Of a stretch of 64,000 nucleotides of DNA, positions 9,161 through 18,509 are shown in pieces; positions within the stretch are counted from its first letter, which is position 1, and each line of letters begins with the position of its first letter. The notes under the pieces are model-generated. The model searched no databases. It was not told the DNA's origin and worked only from the letters and a program-made list of their open reading frames with translations. A program made the position numbers and the translations under genes. The stretch lies in the NCBI RefSeq assembly GCF_900105725.1, contig NZ_FNLM01000034.1, forward strand, positions 1,364,001-1,428,000. Reading direction: 5' to 3'. The stretch is from Gordonia westfalica (GTDB lineage: Bacteria > Actinomycetota > Actinomycetes > Mycobacteriales > Mycobacteriaceae).

Positions 9161-10639
9161 CTACTCGCCGTCCCGGTCGATCTCGGCCGTCTTCAGCCCG
9201 TCGTGTGCGACCAGCGCCGCCTCCGTGGAGAGCGTCGGCCCGGGCGCCAGCAGGGACACCACCGACCACGGTGCGCGCGCCGGCGAGTCGCCGAGTCCGA
9301 GGGTCCCACCGGTCTCGAGGTCGGGGATCCCGAAGCGCACACCCGAATCGTTCACGTAGAACAGCGATTCGGTGCGGGCACTGTCGGCCTCGTTACCGGT
9401 CACCTGCAGGTACTCCCCGGAACCCGGCGGCAAATAGACCTGATCGAGACCGGGTCCGGCGCCGTCGGCCGAGGTGAGACGGACGGGCCGGGCATCTGAT
9501 TTCAACGGAAGTGCCCGACCGGCCAGCAGCGCGGTCTCGGCCCGTGGCTCGTCGGTGCCGCGGGACCAGCTGCGGCACAGGGTCGGATCGGCGGCGAGAC
9601 CGAGCATCGACGGGGTGAGCTGGGGGAAATCGCCGATCGGCAACTCCTCCACCACTTTCAGGGTGGCGAGCCGGCCGGGCGCCACCGTCATGACGGGTGC
9701 GGCACCGTCGCGGTCGGCGAGACGCAGGATCTCGGCCGTCGGGGCACTGATCTCCTGGACCCCACCGCGGAGCACGACGTGGTAGGTCGTCTCGTCGTCG
9801 ACGTCGACCGACTTCACCACCGAACCGACGGTCGCCGACTCCACGGCGCCCGGAGCTCCGGCGCCCGGGATCGTGGGCACCTCCAGCGGATCGACGAGCG
9901 GGAAGCTGTTGAGCAGACCGGGCGTCATCCGGCGCGGTGCGACGCCTTCGAGTCCGAGTGCCCGCATGACCGGGGCGCTGTCGGTGTCGACCGCCGCCCG
10001 GACCGGGCTCCACGCACCGTCGCGGAACAGCTGATAGATCAGGAAGGTCTCGTCGCCGGCATCGACGAGCACCGCGTCGGCCGGGCGCGCGGTCTCGACG
10101 GTCGACGCGCCGAGGGCGGGCTCGTCGGCGATGACGGTCTGCTGGATCGACTCACTCGACGTATCCGACGAGACGGCGGCGGAGTCGCACACCGTCCACA
10201 TCGAGGTGCCCTTGTGCGCCGAACCCGGCAGTGACGCGGGCGCCCCCGGGATGCCCAGCAGCGGCCCGCGCGGATAGGGCTGGAGTTTCTTGTCCGCCAC
10301 CGAGGTCGGCTTCTCGGAACTCCCGGTTATCAGCCGAGCCGAGGCGAGGTTGAGCACTGGGTGCAGCGTGTCCTCGACGAGGACATACATGCTGCCGCTG
10401 TTCTTGCTGACGATGATGGTGGCGTCGCCGACCGAACCCTGCGGGCGGATCAGGCCGTACACCCCGCAACCGCCGAGGACGAGCAGACCGAGAACCGTGC
10501 CGACCAGCAGCGCCTGCAGCTGGGACCGCATCGGGTCGTGCAGCATCCGCACATCGCGGCGGACGAGCGCGTGTTCGAGCCGCTTGATCAGGAAACGATA
10601 GCCGTTGACCTGAGCCTTGGTCGTCAGCTGACGTGCCAC
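9161..10639 (-). CDS. eccB: Type VII (ESX) secretion membrane protein EccB
   Basis: EccB is a core part of the ESX translocon, with one membrane helix and a large periplasmic domain. The chosen GTG at 10639 gives the family start ARQLTTKAQVNGYRFLIKRLEHALVRRDVRMLHDP (given here in two parts: ARQLTTKAQVNGYRF and RLEHALVRRDVRMLHDP), with GGGGGAG just upstream. The membrane helix is at residues 42-64. The periplasmic part has paired cysteines (TVCDS and PTLCRS). Length is 492 aa, within the family range. The frame stays open further upstream but that part is not EccB-like. It diverges from eccE; no eccC, eccD, mycP or esx genes are in the window. Confidence 0.93.
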   Translation of the reverse strand: MARQLTTKAQVNGYRFLIKRLEHALVRRDVRMLHDPMRSQLQALLVGTVLGLLVLGGCGVYGLIRPQGSVGDATIIVSKNSGSMYVLVEDTLHPVLNLASARLITGSSEKPTSVADKKLQPYPRGPLLGIPGAPASLPGSAHKGTSMWTVCDSAAVSSDTSSESIQQTVIADEPALGASTVETARPADAVLVDAGDETFLIYQLFRDGAWSPVRAAVDTDSAPVMRALGLEGVAPRRMTPGLLNSFPLVDPLEVPTIPGAGAPGAVESATVGSVVKSVDVDDETTYHVVLRGGVQEISAPTAEILRLADRDGAAPVMTVAPGRLATLKVVEELPIGDFPQLTPSMLGLAADPTLCRSWSRGTDEPRAETALLAGRALPLKSDARPVRLTSADGAGPGLDQVYLPPGSGEYLQVTGNEADSARTESLFYVNDSGVRFGIPDLETGGTLGLGDSPARAPWSVVSLLAPGPTLSTEAALVAHDGLKTAEIDRDGE

Positions 10640-10841
10640 GACTCCCCCTGTCCGCACCGATCCCACGCGCCCACGAACTCCGCGACGGTGTGGACCGGTT
10701 GTGATGTCTCGCGGCGTACCCCCTGCCGCGCGGTAGTAGCCTAACCGACAAACATGCCCCTCACGTGCGGGGCTCCGCCGCCTGTGGACACACCGACGGG
10801 CGACGCCGCGTTCGGCGCGGCACCGGGATCGAGGGGGGATC
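10640..10841. promoter_or_regulatory. Divergent eccB/eccE promoter region
   Basis: The 202-bp gap holds no gene. On the minus strand TAGGCT at about 10738-10743 could be a -10 for eccB. On the plus strand a purine-rich GAGGGGGGAT precedes the eccE GTG. No clear operator was seen. Confidence 0.35.
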
Positions 10842-12578
10842 GTGGATCGGAACACGCGTGCGTCGGGGTTGCGCACACTTGTGGTGATCGAGGTGATCCT
10901 CGCTGCAGGTCTCGTCGTGTGGGCGCTGTCGGGCAGCGTGTGGGGCTTGTCGGCCCTGATCGTGGCGGTCGTGATCGCGGCCGGACTGGTCGGCGTCGGC
11001 GGTCGGCAGTCGCTGTTCGGCCGGCTCGCCGCCCGGATGTCGTTCTCCTGGTCGCGGATGCGTCGGAGCGCCGCCGATCTGAATCCCGCACCGTTCGACG
11101 TCCCGCTGGCCGGCCCCTCGACCCGCCCGTCGGCGCGTCGTTCGTCGGCACCCACCACCATCGGTGCCCGGTGGGTCGGCGACACCCTGGTCACCGTGGT
11201 GCGGGTGGACCCCGGCGGCCCCGCGGTCACCTACCTGACCCCCGGCGACAGCACGCTCGGCGACGAGGCGGGACAGCTCGTCCCGCTCGACGTCCTCGCC
11301 GAATGCATCGACCGCTACGACATCGCGCTGAGCTCCATCGAGGTCATCAGTCACGGTGTGCGCGTGTGGGGTTCCGGTGTGGCACCGGCGACCTACGACC
11401 GCACCCTCGGCCCGCTGTCGGCCACCGCCCAGCGCTCGGTGTTCGTCGTGCTGCGACTCGATCCGCTCGACTGCCCCGACGCCGTGGCCCGTCGAGGCGG
11501 CGGCGCGACCGGGGCCCTGCGCACCGCGACGGTCACCACCCGGCGGGTCGCCAAACGCCTCGCCGAGAGCGGACTGACCACCACCGTCCTGTCCGCCGCC
11601 CAGATAACCTCGGTCACCACCCAGCTGACCGAGGGCGCCGGTATCGACTCCCTGACCGAGGAATGGGAATCGGTCGGGGTGTCCGGGCTCCGCATCCGCA
11701 CCGCCGCCGTCGAACCGGAATCACTGTCTGCGGTCGTCCGCGACGTCTGGGTCAACTCGTCCGTCTCGACGACGCTCACCGTCCGGCTCCGCCACGTCGC
11801 CGCCGACCGGCGCCACCGGACCGTGCGACCCGAGGTCGAGGTGTCCGCATTCGTCCGGTTCAACGAGTTCCCCGACGCCCGCCGCGCGGTGCCGTCATGG
11901 CCGGCCGGCCTGCAACCGCTCGACGGCCGCCAGTTCGACGCCCTCGCCGTCAGCCTCCCCATCGCCACATCCACGCGTCTCGACCGGAACCTGCCGACAC
12001 TCACCGGCGAAGCAGCCCAGGCCTTCCTGGAATCGGTGCGTCTCCCGGCCGGCGGATGCGGTCAGCTCATCGGCGCCGACCATGCCGGCCGCGCCGTCGC
12101 CACCCGACTTGTCGGGCCCGGCATCGCCACCGTTTCGGTCGCCGCCGGCATCCACGTCGTCGCACAGATCGCCCTGCGAGCGGTCGCCGTCGGCGCGTCG
12201 GTCCGTGTTCACACCGACCGCCCGCACCGTTGGGCTCCGCTGGTGACGGCGGTCGCCGACCCGGGCGCCCTGTCGCTCGCCGGCGATCGCACACCAGCCC
12301 GTCCGGGACCGGCGCTCGTCATCGTCGACGGTGTCACTCCCCCGTCCCCGCAGCCGGATACGACGCGGATGATCGTGTCCGCACCCGGCGTCGACGACGC
12401 GGCCGGTGGCCACACCGTGGCCCTGATGCAGAATCCGCGTGCGCCGCAGGACCTCTCACTCGACACGGGCGGACAGCCGGTCCTCGTGACGATGGTCGCG
12501 ACCCCCGACGAGTGGAACCTGATCGGCGGCTACCCCGAACCTGCGGCACAGGCACCGGCCGCACCCGTTCGGCGCTAG
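10842..12578 (+). CDS. eccE: Type VII (ESX) secretion protein EccE
   Basis: A 578-residue protein with two closely spaced N-terminal membrane helices (about residues 10-28 and 30-50) followed by a long soluble domain, the EccE topology. Family-like segments are GVRVWG, the conserved SVFVVLRLDPLDCPDAVARRGGG region, and the RNLPTLTGEAAQAFLE region. EccE is an outer-ring component of the ESX membrane complex. The GTG at 10842 is preceded by GAGGGGGGATC. ESX-4 loci of M. tuberculosis lack eccE while those of other Mycobacteriales keep it; the divergent eccB/eccE pair alone does not say which ESX system this is. Confidence 0.88.
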   Translation: MDRNTRASGLRTLVVIEVILAAGLVVWALSGSVWGLSALIVAVVIAAGLVGVGGRQSLFGRLAARMSFSWSRMRRSAADLNPAPFDVPLAGPSTRPSARRSSAPTTIGARWVGDTLVTVVRVDPGGPAVTYLTPGDSTLGDEAGQLVPLDVLAECIDRYDIALSSIEVISHGVRVWGSGVAPATYDRTLGPLSATAQRSVFVVLRLDPLDCPDAVARRGGGATGALRTATVTTRRVAKRLAESGLTTTVLSAAQITSVTTQLTEGAGIDSLTEEWESVGVSGLRIRTAAVEPESLSAVVRDVWVNSSVSTTLTVRLRHVAADRRHRTVRPEVEVSAFVRFNEFPDARRAVPSWPAGLQPLDGRQFDALAVSLPIATSTRLDRNLPTLTGEAAQAFLESVRLPAGGCGQLIGADHAGRAVATRLVGPGIATVSVAAGIHVVAQIALRAVAVGASVRVHTDRPHRWAPLVTAVADPGALSLAGDRTPARPGPALVIVDGVTPPSPQPDTTRMIVSAPGVDDAAGGHTVALMQNPRAPQDLSLDTGGQPVLVTMVATPDEWNLIGGYPEPAAQAPAAPVRR

Positions 12579-12585
12579 CCCGGAT

Positions 12586-12605
12586 CCCGCAGCGGCCGAA
12601 GCGGG
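12586..12605. terminator. Short hairpin between convergent eccE and manA
   Basis: CCCGC (12586-12590) pairs with GCGGG (12601-12605) in the 28-bp gap between two converging genes. It is weak and lacks a T-run. Confidence 0.35.
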
Positions 12606-12606
12606 T

Positions 12607-13902
12607 TCATTCAGCGGCGGTCGCCGCGGCCGACGCGGATGCAGACACCCCGTCGGAGGCCGGCACCGCGACCGGCACGAGTGCGCGATAGAACACCGCC
12701 CGTGCGGAGGCGGCCCGCACGATCACGTCCGGATCGTCGTCGGTGATCCACAGGGCGTGACCCGATGTCACGGTCAGCGGGGCGCCGTCAGCGGGCCGGA
12801 CCTCGACCGCACCGCTCAGCACCGCGAGGATCTGCGGTCCCGGCATGTCGAAGCAGATCGACGACGAGTGGTGCAATCCGGTGCCGTCCAACTCGATTCG
12901 CGACAGTCGGAACTCCGGCGCGGGCGTGAGGTAGACACGTTCGGCGCCGATCGTGCGCACCGGCGGCGCCAGCTGGGCGGCGTCGACCGGAGTGAAATCG
13001 AGGACGCGCAACAACTCCGGCACGTCGATGTGCTTGGGCGTGAGGCCGCCGCGCAAGACATTGTCGGAGTTGGCCATGATCTCCACGCCGGTACCGCGGA
13101 GGTAGGCGTGCAGGTTGCCCGCGGGCAGGTACAGGCCCTGGCCCGGCTCGAGATGCACGTTGTTGAGCAACAGCGAGGCGAGCACTCCGGGATCGTTCGG
13201 GTAGTCCTCCCCGAGTTCGCACACGGTGCGCAGCTCGGCGGCGAACTCGGTCTTCCCTGCGCTCAGCACCTCGATCGCGCCGTGCAGTACCGCGGGCACG
13301 AGCTGACGGATCAACGACTCCGGCAGCGTCAGCCACGTGGTGAACAACGCGCGGAGACCCTCTGAATCAGGTTGCCCGACAAGCATCCCCAGGTAATGGT
13401 CGAGTTCGCTGACCTGCAGCTCGCGCAGCAGGGCGACGGTCTTGTGCGGATCGCGGAATCCGGCCAGGGCGTCGAAGGGCGTGGTGGCGACGATCAGTTC
13501 CGGCTTGTGCCACGGATCGCGGTAGTTGCGGTCGCGGGCGTCGATGGCGAGGCCGCGTCCGTTCTCCCGCTCGAAGCCCTCGCGCGCCTGCTCGGCGGAC
13601 GGGTGCGCCTGCAGCGACAACGCCTCCTCGGCGGCGAGAACTTTCAGCAGGAACGGAAGCCGGTTCCCGAACTCGGCAGCACTCGCCGCGCCGAGTGTCG
13701 CGACCGGATCGGCGTCGATCACCTCGACGAGGTCCTGTTCGGGACCCGAGGGGTCGATACATCGCGCCGAGCCCGCCGGGTGCGAGCCGAACCACAGTTC
13801 GGCTTCCGGATGCGCCGACGGGACAGGCCTGCCCTGTATCGACGCGATGGCCGTCCGTGAACCCCACGCGTAGGGGCGCACCACTCCGTCGAGAATCCTC
13901 AT
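12607..13902 (-). CDS. manA: Mannose-6-phosphate isomerase, class I
   Basis: ManA interconverts fructose 6-phosphate and mannose 6-phosphate, feeding GDP-mannose for mannolipids. The zinc ligands are visible: QAHPS (Gln98, His100), HKPEL (Glu138) and GNLHAYLRGTG (His about 275), the last followed by the conserved EIMANSDNVLRGGLTPKHID active-site region. Length is 431 aa. The start codon overlaps the stop of the upstream gene by 4 bp (ATGA), so translation is coupled. Gene order matches Rv3255c-Rv3256c of M. tuberculosis. Confidence 0.95.
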   Translation of the reverse strand: MRILDGVVRPYAWGSRTAIASIQGRPVPSAHPEAELWFGSHPAGSARCIDPSGPEQDLVEVIDADPVATLGAASAAEFGNRLPFLLKVLAAEEALSLQAHPSAEQAREGFERENGRGLAIDARDRNYRDPWHKPELIVATTPFDALAGFRDPHKTVALLRELQVSELDHYLGMLVGQPDSEGLRALFTTWLTLPESLIRQLVPAVLHGAIEVLSAGKTEFAAELRTVCELGEDYPNDPGVLASLLLNNVHLEPGQGLYLPAGNLHAYLRGTGVEIMANSDNVLRGGLTPKHIDVPELLRVLDFTPVDAAQLAPPVRTIGAERVYLTPAPEFRLSRIELDGTGLHHSSSICFDMPGPQILAVLSGAVEVRPADGAPLTVTSGHALWITDDDPDVIVRAASARAVFYRALVPVAVPASDGVSASASAAATAAE

Positions 13903-15047
13903 TGCACCGTGTTCCCAATCAGGCGGAGGTATACCGCCGCCATCTCAACCCGCAACGCCACCACCAGGAAGTCGAGCAGGTCACCCGGGCCGTCGGCCAC
14001 CGGGTCCTCACCCGGCACCGGACGACGGTCGTCCCACGGTTGCCCGTCACCCTGCGGCGTCGTGTCGGCGGCATCGGCCCCGACCACCAGATCGACGTCG
14101 CCCAGTCCCATCACCCGCTGTCGCGTGTACCACTCGCGCCTGGCCGTCGACACCACCATGATCCTGGGGGCCGGGTCCTGGGCGGGACCGTCGAATTCCG
14201 GATCGTAGAAGATCGAGTCGGCGGCCGGCGCTCCGCCCGGCCGCGATTCCAGGAGTCGGGACATCCTCGCCACGTCACCCAGCTCGGCGACGGCGCCGAC
14301 GATCCCGGCGAGGCCGACGAGGCTCGTGGCGGCATGCGCGGCCAGCACCGAACCCGCCGGCGAGTCCGACGTCCAGACGACGGGACGGCCCTGGACCCGG
14401 ACGGCCAGCGACTTGGCCCGGTTGTGGAAGGTCTCGCGGGAGGGATGCGATCCCGAGGCCTCGGAGTCGAGCGCGTCGGCCAGGTCGTCGAGAGCGGGCA
14501 CCGGACCGGTGACCCGGACCTGGGTCAGCGCACCGAACACCGCCAGCAGTGCGGCGACGAAGCCGACGAACCGGAAGCGCGGTTCGATGTCGAACCGCGG
14601 GGAGAGGTTGATCCCGTTGCCGCCCAGTGCATCCTGGAGCGGTCCGGCGATCGGCGCGGCCACGACCACATCGGCCCGACGACGCTGGGCACGCGCGGCG
14701 GCATCCGCCAGCGCCATGTCGCCCGCGTCCTCGCCGGCCACGATCACCACGTCGAGAGGACCGACCCAGCCGGGCAGGACCGGACCGGTCACGACCGGGA
14801 CGTCGACGCGTGCCGCAAGGGTCGCGACACCCAGCTCGGCCGCGCGATGCGAGACCTCGCTCGAGCCGTGGACGATCACGACGCTGCGCGGCCGCAGGTC
14901 CGCGAGAGGGGCCAGGACACCCTCGCGGACGGCTTCGGCGGTGGCACGGACCTGCGCCCCGGCGAGCGCGACGGCCCGCAGCAGCCCGTCGACGTCCGCG
15001 GCGAACAACTCCTCGGCATCGTCGAGGTCGGGTGTACCGGTACGCAT
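13899..15047 (-). CDS. SIS-domain (phosphosugar-binding) protein, Rv3256c/TobH type
   Basis: A 382-residue alanine-rich protein with two sugar-isomerase-like halves: VVIVHGSSEVSHRAAELGVA, then DVVIVAGEDAGDMALADAAARA in the first, and a second Rossmann-like half with MVVSTARREWYTRQR. It is the positional and sequence counterpart of Rv3256c beside manA. A catalytic role is not established; a link to mannose activation is suggested by its strict pairing with manA, with which it overlaps by 4 bp. In M. tuberculosis phosphomannomutase manB follows upstream; here that gene is absent. Confidence 0.8.
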   Translation of the reverse strand: MRTGTPDLDDAEELFAADVDGLLRAVALAGAQVRATAEAVREGVLAPLADLRPRSVVIVHGSSEVSHRAAELGVATLAARVDVPVVTGPVLPGWVGPLDVVIVAGEDAGDMALADAAARAQRRRADVVVAAPIAGPLQDALGGNGINLSPRFDIEPRFRFVGFVAALLAVFGALTQVRVTGPVPALDDLADALDSEASGSHPSRETFHNRAKSLAVRVQGRPVVWTSDSPAGSVLAAHAATSLVGLAGIVGAVAELGDVARMSRLLESRPGGAPAADSIFYDPEFDGPAQDPAPRIMVVSTARREWYTRQRVMGLGDVDLVVGADAADTTPQGDGQPWDDRRPVPGEDPVADGPGDLLDFLVVALRVEMAAVYLRLIGNTVQ

Positions 15048-15216
15048 GGAACCAGCGTAGCCAGCCACGGGGACACGCGCCCGGGTACGCGGCACAGTCA
15101 CTCGATCGGCCCCCGGAGCGGGATCGGGCGAGAGGCCGGATTCGGACCGGAGCACGAACGGTCCGCGGCCCCCGACGGCGACAACGGGTTCCACGCCCCC
15201 GCGTGGTGGTGTCCGG
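15048..15216. other. 169-bp gap where manB would be expected
   Basis: In the M. tuberculosis order manB (about 1.4 kb) lies between the Rv3256c and Rv3258c homologues. Here there are only 169 noncoding bases. I see no recognisable manB fragment. Confidence 0.5.
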
Positions 15217-15768
15217 TCAGTCGACCGGATCCGGGAGCACTCGGAGATGACCGCGGCGACCCGGCCGGGGCCGCGTCTGGTGGCGCGGCACGCCCTGGGT
15301 GGCCGACGGCTGCTGCCCCGGTGAGTCGACCGGCCCGGCGCGATGACGGCCGGAGCGGCGATCGGCGAGAGCGGCCTCGTAGGCCGCATCGTCGGCCGAG
15401 CGCGCGTCGTCGAATGCGTCGAGGGAGTCGACGGGCATCCGGTCGGCACCCCGGCCGAGCGGTCCGCGATCGACGAAGCCCGGGCGCCCGCCACCGGCGA
15501 CGGCGCCGGCCTCGCGGACGGCCTCGGCGAGCGCGGTCAGTTCGTGATCCTCGGCAGGCACCGAGAATCCCCGTTCACTGCGCAACATCTCCCAGCCCCG
15601 CGGCACGGTGATCCGACGAGCATGGTCGTCGCACAGATCCCAGGAATGCGGCTCCTCCGAGGTCGCCAGCGGACCGATCACCGCAGTCGATTCGGCGTAG
15701 ACGAAGGTCAGGGTAGCCACCGCGGATCGGGCGCAGCCGGGTCGGCAGCACAGACGGGGAAGCTTCAC
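15217..15768 (-). CDS. DUF3499 protein (Rv3258c type), putative zinc-binding
   Basis: The 183-residue protein begins MKLPRLCCRPGCARSAVATL and has a second cysteine segment WDLCDDHARRITVPRGWEM, the conserved core of the DUF3499 family. The Cys/His spacing suggests a structural zinc site. The C-terminal half is disordered, rich in Arg and Pro. It diverges from the metallopeptidase-like gene. Function is unknown; the neighbourhood (manA to whiB2) is conserved in Mycobacteriales. Confidence 0.82.
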   Translation of the reverse strand: MKLPRLCCRPGCARSAVATLTFVYAESTAVIGPLATSEEPHSWDLCDDHARRITVPRGWEMLRSERGFSVPAEDHELTALAEAVREAGAVAGGGRPGFVDRGPLGRGADRMPVDSLDAFDDARSADDAAYEAALADRRSGRHRAGPVDSPGQQPSATQGVPRHQTRPRPGRRGHLRVLPDPVD

Positions 15769-15872
15769 GTGACGAGATTAGCCCTCCCTGTCCGCAACCA
15801 CGGACTCGACACGCTCAGAACGGGTGGCAGGCGGGGGCGACATGAGCCACCGCGACCTCATAGACTCGCGCC

Positions 15873-16394
15873 ATGCGCATCCACCCGAAGCCGACGCCGC
15901 GCGGCTCCTACGGCCTGCCGGGAACCCGTCGTGGCCGACGACGGGTCGGACGATACCGAGACCGGCGAGGACGCGGCCTGCGCTCCCCGCTGCTGCCCCA
16001 GAACGTCCCCGCCTACAACACCCGCTCCGATGAGTTCGACGCCGTCGCGCTCGAGGCCTTCGCCGAGATCGACGCACAGTGGCACGACCAGCTCTCCGGA
16101 CTGGACATCGCGGTCGACGAGATCCCGCGACTACTCCCCCGCGATCCCGAGACCGTCGAGTGGCCCGACGAGGTGACCGCCGACGGCGCGGTACCGCTCG
16201 CCCGACTGATCCCGGCGGGGATGGACGTCCACGGGGTGCCGACGCGGGCTCAGATCATCCTGTTCCGCCGCCCACTGGAGTCCCGGGCCAAGAAGGGCTC
16301 GGATCTTCTCGAGCTCGTACACGAGGTACTCGTCCAGCAGGTTGCGACGCACCTGGGTGTCGACGAAGACACGATCGACCGCGGACCAGAGTGA
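15873..16394 (+). CDS. Metallopeptidase-family protein (Rv3259 type)
   Basis: 173 aa. The N-terminus is basic (RRGRRRVGRYRDRRGRG), then an acidic zincin-like domain with LEAFAEIDAQW and VDEIPRLL segments. In this family the zinc motif is HExxH; here the corresponding stretch is HEVLVQQVATHLG, so the first His-Glu is present but the second His is not at the expected place. Peptidase activity is therefore doubtful. It is the counterpart of Rv3259 by position between Rv3258c and whiB2 homologues and ends in a strong hairpin. Confidence 0.75.
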   Translation: MRIHPKPTPRGSYGLPGTRRGRRRVGRYRDRRGRGLRSPLLPQNVPAYNTRSDEFDAVALEAFAEIDAQWHDQLSGLDIAVDEIPRLLPRDPETVEWPDEVTADGAVPLARLIPAGMDVHGVPTRAQIILFRRPLESRAKKGSDLLELVHEVLVQQVATHLGVDEDTIDRGPE

Positions 16395-16406
16395 TCCGCG
16401 GTCGAT
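16374..16406. terminator. Perfect 12-bp hairpin between the metallopeptidase gene and whiB2
   Basis: ATCGACCGCGGA (16374-16385) pairs exactly with TCCGCGGTCGAT (16395-16406). The stop codon of the rightward gene sits in the loop. It probably ends that transcript and, from the other side, the whiB2 transcript. Confidence 0.65.
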
Positions 16407-16490
16407 GATCGCGTTCGACGATGCTCGTCGAGCGTCCAGCTGTCGCTGTTGAATTCGCTTGTTCGGATGACGGCGTCGGGCGCCGTTCGA

Positions 16491-16991
16491 TCAGATGATG
16501 CCGCGCTTGAGGCGACGGCGCTCGCGCTCCGACAGCCCGCCCCAGATACCGAAGCGTTCGTCGTTGTGAAGCGCATACTCCAGGCATTCGGCCTTGACTT
16601 CGCAGCCCTGGCAGATGCGTTTGGCCTCTCGCGTCGATCCGCCCTTCTCCGGGAAGAACGCCTCGGGATCGGTCTGCGCGCACAGCGCGCGGTCCTGCCA
16701 CTGCTCCTCGACCGCGTCGAACAGGTCGTCGAAGTCGTTGGACACCAAGGCCAGATGGCGACGACCGGACGGACCGTCCGCGTCGATGTCGACGAGATCG
16801 CTTGCGTCGGACCCGGATTCGACGGCGGCGATACGCGCGGTACCACCGATCATCGACTCGTCGACAGGGCCGAGGGTGCGGAATTCCGCGGTATCGATTT
16901 CCGGGGTGGTTGTCATCACGCGCGACTCTGCGATGAATTGCGGGCGATCATGTGGTTCAAGCGGATTGCCGATCGGATTTTCCAAAGCCAT
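16491..16991 (-). CDS. whiB2: WhiB-family iron-sulfur regulator WhiB2
   Basis: A Wbl protein with the four cluster cysteines (Cys104, C-x2-C at 127 and 130, Cys136), the GIWGG turn at 149-153 and a basic C-terminal tail (ERERRRLKRG) that contacts DNA. WhiB2/WhmD acts in septation and growth with the sigma factor. The 166-residue form starts at 16991 after an AGGAGG site 9 bases upstream; an ATG at 16916 lacks such a site. The long acidic N-terminus is unusual next to the about 89-129 aa of mycobacterial homologues. Position next to the F420 genes matches Rv3260c-Rv3261. Confidence 0.93.
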   Translation of the reverse strand: MALENPIGNPLEPHDRPQFIAESRVMTTTPEIDTAEFRTLGPVDESMIGGTARIAAVESGSDASDLVDIDADGPSGRRHLALVSNDFDDLFDAVEEQWQDRALCAQTDPEAFFPEKGGSTREAKRICQGCEVKAECLEYALHNDERFGIWGGLSERERRRLKRGII

Positions 16992-17474
16992 CGTCGGCGC
17001 CTCCTAGCTCGGGATGTTGGTCGTTTGACTGTCCTTTGCGAACACGACGTGCTGCCGTACCCACCACTGCTGCCACACCACTTGTACTCGAAGTGCGTTA
17101 ACTTCCTGCACCAGTCGTACACAGCGCCCGAGCGACGGCCCCTCAATGCCGGCACCGACCCTCTTGCCAAGTTCGAACATACGATCGAATCCATTGGAGG
17201 CCAGTGGTTCTCGACCTCGAATGTTCTCGATCTCAAACTCGGAATGACACTGATGTGATTAGACACGCCGAGGGTGGTCGCGGTCAAGTTGAATCGAAGA
17301 TTTCCCTTTACCATCGCGTGCCGACAAATCTGTGACTCGACACGACGAAGGCTCGAAGCCGCAGTGAAGATCACACTGGCGAGCCCTCCTCCCCGCCCAC
17401 CGCGGCGGGCGCGACAGCGGCGTACGAGCCATCTCGGCCGACCACTAGAGTGGCGGTGTGAAGGAGTACCTGCT
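16992..17474. promoter_or_regulatory. Long whiB2/fbiA divergent intergenic region
   Basis: This 483-bp stretch holds no convincing gene and is visibly poorer in GC than its neighbours between about 17030 and 17350. It must hold the whiB2 promoter and leader and the fbiA promoter. TAGAGT at 17446-17451 is a plausible -10 for fbiA, followed by AAGGAG before the GTG at 17475. No Wbl operator could be defined by eye. Confidence 0.5.
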
Positions 17475-18509
17475 GTGAAGGTGACCGTACTCGTCGGCGG
17501 CGTGGGGGGAGCACGTTTCCTCCTCGGGCTGCGCGAATTGCTCGGCGTCACCCCGTTCCCACCGCATCCCGACGACCCCACACTCGGTGTCGGCGAACAC
17601 GAGATCACCGCGATCGTGAACGTCGGCGACGACGCGTGGATGCACGGCGTGCGGATCTGCCCCGACCTCGACACGTGCATGTACACCCTCGGCGACGGCA
17701 TCGACCCGGGACGCGGGTGGGGCCGGCGCAACGAAACCTGGAACGCGAAAGAGGAACTCGCCGCCTACGGTGCCGATCCCGACTGGTTCGGGCTCGGCGA
17801 CCGCGACCTGGCGACCCATCTGATCCGCACCCAGATGCTCGACGCCGGGTACCGCTTGTCCGATGTGACCGCCGCACTGTCCCGCCGCTGGAATCCGGGC
17901 GTGCGTCTGCTGCCGGTGACCGACGACCGTCACGAGACCCACGTGGTGATCGCCAAGCCGGACGGCGACGAGGGTGAGCGGGTCGCCATCCACTTCCAGG
18001 AATGGTGGGTGCGCCACCGGGCGCAGGTCCCGACCTTCGGCTTCGCGCAGGTCGGTTCGGACGACACCACTCCCGCACCCGGCGTGCTCGACGCGATCGC
18101 CGACGCCGACGTCATACTGCTCGCACCGTCGAATCCGGTGGTGAGCATCGGTGCCATCGTGAGCGTTCCGGGGATGCGCAGCGCACTGCGGACCGCGAAG
18201 GCACCGGTGGTCGGCGTCTCGCCGGTCATCGACAACCGGCCGCTGCGCGGCATGGCCGACGAATGCCTGTCGGTGATCGGTGTGGAGTCGTCGGCCGAGG
18301 CCATCGCCGGGCACTACGGCGCCCGCAGCGGCAACGGCATCCTCGACGGCTGGCTGATCGCCGAGGGCGATCACGCCCGCGTCGACGGCATCGCCATCGG
18401 CTCCGCCCCGCTGCTGATGACCGACCCGCAGGCCACCGCGCAGATGATCCGCGCCGCATGCGCACTCGTCGACGTCGCCCTGCCGGACCGGAACGTGGGC
18501 ACCGCGTGA
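17475..18509 (+). CDS. fbiA: 2-phospho-L-lactate transferase (F420 synthesis) FbiA
   Basis: FbiA (CofD) joins the phosphoenolpyruvyl or lactyl-phosphate unit to the deazaflavin FO, giving (dehydro-)F420-0. The start GTG at 17475 gives [19 protein letters not shown], the GGVGGAR loop typical of the family, with AAGGAG upstream. Further conserved parts are [33 protein letters not shown] and [12 protein letters not shown]. Length 344 aa (331 in M. tuberculosis). The stop overlaps the fbiB start by 4 bp. Confidence 0.96.
   Translation: MKVTVLVGGVGGARFLLGLRELLGVTPFPPHPDDPTLGVGEHEITAIVNVGDDAWMHGVRICPDLDTCMYTLGDGIDPGRGWGRRNETWNAKEELAAYGADPDWFGLGDRDLATHLIRTQMLDAGYRLSDVTAALSRRWNPGVRLLPVTDDRHETHVVIAKPDGDEGERVAIHFQEWWVRHRAQVPTFGFAQVGSDDTTPAPGVLDAIADADVILLAPSNPVVSIGAIVSVPGMRSALRTAKAPVVGVSPVIDNRPLRGMADECLSVIGVESSAEAIAGHYGARSGNGILDGWLIAEGDHARVDGIAIGSAPLLMTDPQATAQMIRAACALVDVALPDRNVGTA

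Noticed and set aside
10754-12691. 645-codon open frame overlapping eccE in another frame
   Set aside because: Composition is almost all Arg/Pro/Ala, a typical shadow of the real EccE frame, which has membrane helices and family motifs.
13695-15611. 638-codon plus-strand frame opposite manA and the SIS-like gene
   Set aside because: Arg-rich with no motifs; the minus-strand genes overlap by a coupled ATGA and have clear families.
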